Of a stretch of DNA of 7,416 nucleotides, positions 6,429-7,416 are shown piece after piece. The DNA comes from Victivallaceae bacterium (GTDB taxonomy: Bacteria > Verrucomicrobiota > Lentisphaeria > Victivallales > Victivallaceae): NCBI GenBank assembly GCA_028717165.1, contig JAQUOK010000141.1:1-7416 (forward strand), written 5' to 3'. Both the position numbers and the translations under genes were made by a program. The notes below the pieces were generated by a model, which saw only the letters and a list, made by a program, of their open reading frames with translations, searched no databases and was not told the DNA's origin. Positions within the stretch are counted from its first letter, which is position 1. Each line of letters begins with the position of its first letter.

Positions 6429-6570
6429 AAAAAATTTTCTGCCGTTCAGGCTATCCCTGATGCAGAGCATCCGGGATATTACGCCCGAACTTCCACGCCC
6501 TAACGGGCGGGCCGAAAATTTGCTCCAAGTGAAACGACCAGAGGGGGCGGGGAATTAAACCCGCAAAAGA
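6429..6570. repeat. Hairpin-rich segment absent from the P1 copy (candidate small insertion)
   Basis: P1 and P2 stay alignable for about 18 bp beyond the -35 box (891-900 CTGGGGAAA-like against CTGAAGAAA-like). In P1 the dispersed repeat follows at once, whereas in P2 about 142 bp come between. The extra segment has three dyads: TATCCC-GATGC...GCATC-GGGATA with a 3-nt loop (6452-6478); CGCCC-TAAC-GGGCG (6496-6509), which competes with a longer-range pairing of 6482-6487; and GCGGG...CCCGC (6547-6564). It encodes no protein. It resembles a REP-type or MITE-like element by structure only; I cannot assign a family. Confidence 0.5.
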
Positions 6571-6606
6571 TTAAGCTTTTTCTGTTGAATAGAATATGGA
6601 GACCGG
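6571..6606. repeat. Dispersed short repeat, copy 2
   Basis: Partner of 901-937. Here it lies 161 bp from the -35 box of P2, against 17 bp in P1. A small hairpin with arms CCGA/TCGG follows (6608-6620), at the same place where copy 1 has its AACCC/GGGTT dyad, but with a different sequence. Confidence 0.7.
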
Positions 6607-6826
6607 CCCGAAAAAGTCGGCAGGCAATGTTTTTTGTACAGCTTGCACGCTCTGGCTCAACCTGCGCATATTAACGAGAACGAGATTCAGGTGCAACTTA
6701 TTGCGCTCAAATTGCGAGCCCCCGAAAACTTCGACCAGCGTCTCGCCGCCAAACAAGTTTGGATTTGCCGGTTTGCCGTTCGGAGAGTTCCTAACCGTTC
6801 GCAAATACTGAAAAGTTTATCCAGAC
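6607..6826. other. Intergenic stretch without a convincing gene
   Basis: Open frames of about 70-90 codons exist on both strands. The minus-strand frame ending at 6571 (with ANPNLFGGETLVEVFGGSQF) and a plus-strand frame starting at 6634 both look moderately protein-like, but neither has a ribosome binding site, and the minus-strand one would need a TTG start and ends inside the dispersed repeat. It may be a decayed gene or a longer family of dispersed noncoding repeat. I recognise no domain. Confidence 0.35.
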
Positions 6827-6887
6827 AACGAAGCCGACGATCAGTCGCGTCCCGATACGTCGGTTTCGTTATAGTTTTATTTTTTTG
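6827..6887 (+). terminator. Intrinsic terminator reading on the plus strand
   Basis: Arms AACGAAGCCGACG (6827-6839) and CGTCGGTTTCGTT (6858-6870) pair over 13 bp, with one G-U pair in plus-strand RNA, and are followed by a T-rich run (GTTTTATTTTTTT, about 6874-6886). In minus-strand RNA the same position becomes an A-C mismatch and no T tract follows, so the plus direction fits better, although it may also serve the isomerase gene. No plus-strand gene upstream of it is evident. Confidence 0.5.
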
Positions 6888-6968
6888 ACTTCTGGCGGGG
6901 CTGTCCATGGAGAGCCGGTCAGACAAGTTGTACCTGAGAATCCTTTTACAAGGTTTATGATTCAATAG

Positions 6969-7416
6969 TTATTTCACTGTCCGCTTCCGGCTGATAATGC
7001 TCTCAAGATATTCCTTTGCCTTATAATACGCTTCCCTGGCATCCCGAATATTGCCCCTTAACTCCAGCGCTCCGGAAAAGGGAATCCCGGCATCGCCAAG
7101 AATCCGGAAAACCCGCCGCCAGTCAATGGTTCCTTCACCCGGAACCAGATGTTCATCGATTTTCCCATGGTTGTCATGGAGATGCAAATGAATGATCCGC
7201 TCAGCGAATTCACCGGCAAAAGCCTCAAGCGCCCCCGTCTCCATCCCGGCTTGAGGAGTATTGGCATGGCCTACATCCAGGCATACTTTGAGCCGCTCCG
7301 GCCCCGCCAGGGCGCAGAAACGCTGTAATGATGAAAAAAATCCGTTTTCCAATGCCAGAGTAACGTTATGCGCTTCGGCAAATTTCAAGACCTCGTAAAA
7401 ATAACTTTCATCGATT
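6969..7416 (-). CDS. Sugar phosphate isomerase/epimerase-like TIM barrel, C-terminal half (cut by window end)
   Basis: The open frame runs from the window end (first full codon at 7415) to TAA at 6971-6969, giving about 148 residues; the family is usually some 260-290 residues, so roughly half is missing. A TTG at 7388 is an internal Leu, not the start, since coding continues upstream (DESYFYEV). Metal-site motifs of the AP-endonuclease-2/xylose-isomerase-like barrel are all present in order: LALENGF (Glu), CLDVGHAN (Asp, His), HLHLHDNHG (His), DEHLVPGEGTIDW, and GALEL (Glu). Such enzymes use a divalent metal to isomerise or epimerise sugars, inositol derivatives or related compounds; the exact substrate is unknown. 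The predicted location is cytoplasmic. The next gene on the same strand is 850 bp away behind its own promoter, so it is probably not co-transcribed with the pseudopilin. Confidence 0.9.
   Translation of the reverse strand, partial: IDESYFYEVLKFAEAHNVTLALENGFFSSLQRFCALAGPERLKVCLDVGHANTPQAGMETGALEAFAGEFAERIIHLHLHDNHGKIDEHLVPGEGTIDWRRVFRILGDAGIPFSGALELRGNIRDAREAYYKAKEYLESIISRKRTVK

Noticed and set aside
6571..6965. Minus-strand frames of 77 and 92 codons downstream of the isomerase
   Set aside because: They overlap each other in different frames, lack ribosome binding sites, and one needs a TTG start and ends in a noncoding repeat. A decayed gene cannot be excluded.
1..7416. CRISPR array, tRNA, transposase or defence system
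   Set aside because: I found no spaced short repeats, cloverleaf, transposase motif or defence-type domain on either strand.

Overview
The window looks like accessory carbohydrate-utilisation DNA from a PVC-group bacterium, most plausibly Lentisphaerota (Victivallis-like). This placement is inferred from gene content: a short prepilin-like protein with a FTLIE / IAIIAILAAML N-terminus and a C-terminal H-X10-DGHV motif, next to a large secreted multidomain glycoside-hydrolase-like protein, an FAD-dependent oxidoreductase and a sugar-phosphate-isomerase-type TIM barrel. No rRNA, tRNA or taxonomic marker gene is present, so it is not proven.

All supported genes lie on the minus strand. Read in their own direction they are: (1) the C-terminal half of a sugar phosphate isomerase/epimerase-like TIM barrel (7416-6969, cut by the window end); (2) a 560-bp intergenic stretch holding dispersed repeats, an inserted hairpin-rich segment and a strong promoter (P2); (3) a pseudopilin-like protein (6115-5507) behind a long leader; (4) a secreted glycoside-hydrolase-like gene (5136-1120) that is one continuous reading frame of 1,339 codons except for an internal TAG at 2931-2929; (5) a hairpin terminator and a second promoter (P1) almost identical to P2; (6) the N-terminal 273 codons of an FAD-dependent oxidoreductase (819-1, cut by the window start).

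The large hydrolase has a signal peptide, an N-terminal jelly-roll/CBM-like module, a beta-rich domain, a DUF4091-like catalytic region with a second CBM-like module nested inside it, and two C-terminal LamG-like domains. The two LamG units are 97.8% identical in DNA, with a 400-bp block that is perfectly identical.

The most notable signal is regulatory. A 64-bp cassette with a consensus TTGACA-17-TATAAT promoter and an AT-rich dyad occurs twice, before the oxidoreductase and before the pseudopilin (59/64 identical). A second short repeat lies upstream of each copy. In P2 the two parts are separated by about 142 extra bases containing three hairpins, as if a small structured element had inserted there. 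This suggests that the pseudopilin, possibly the hydrolase, and the oxidoreductase are co-regulated. I found no CRISPR array, no transposase and no clear defence or other new system.
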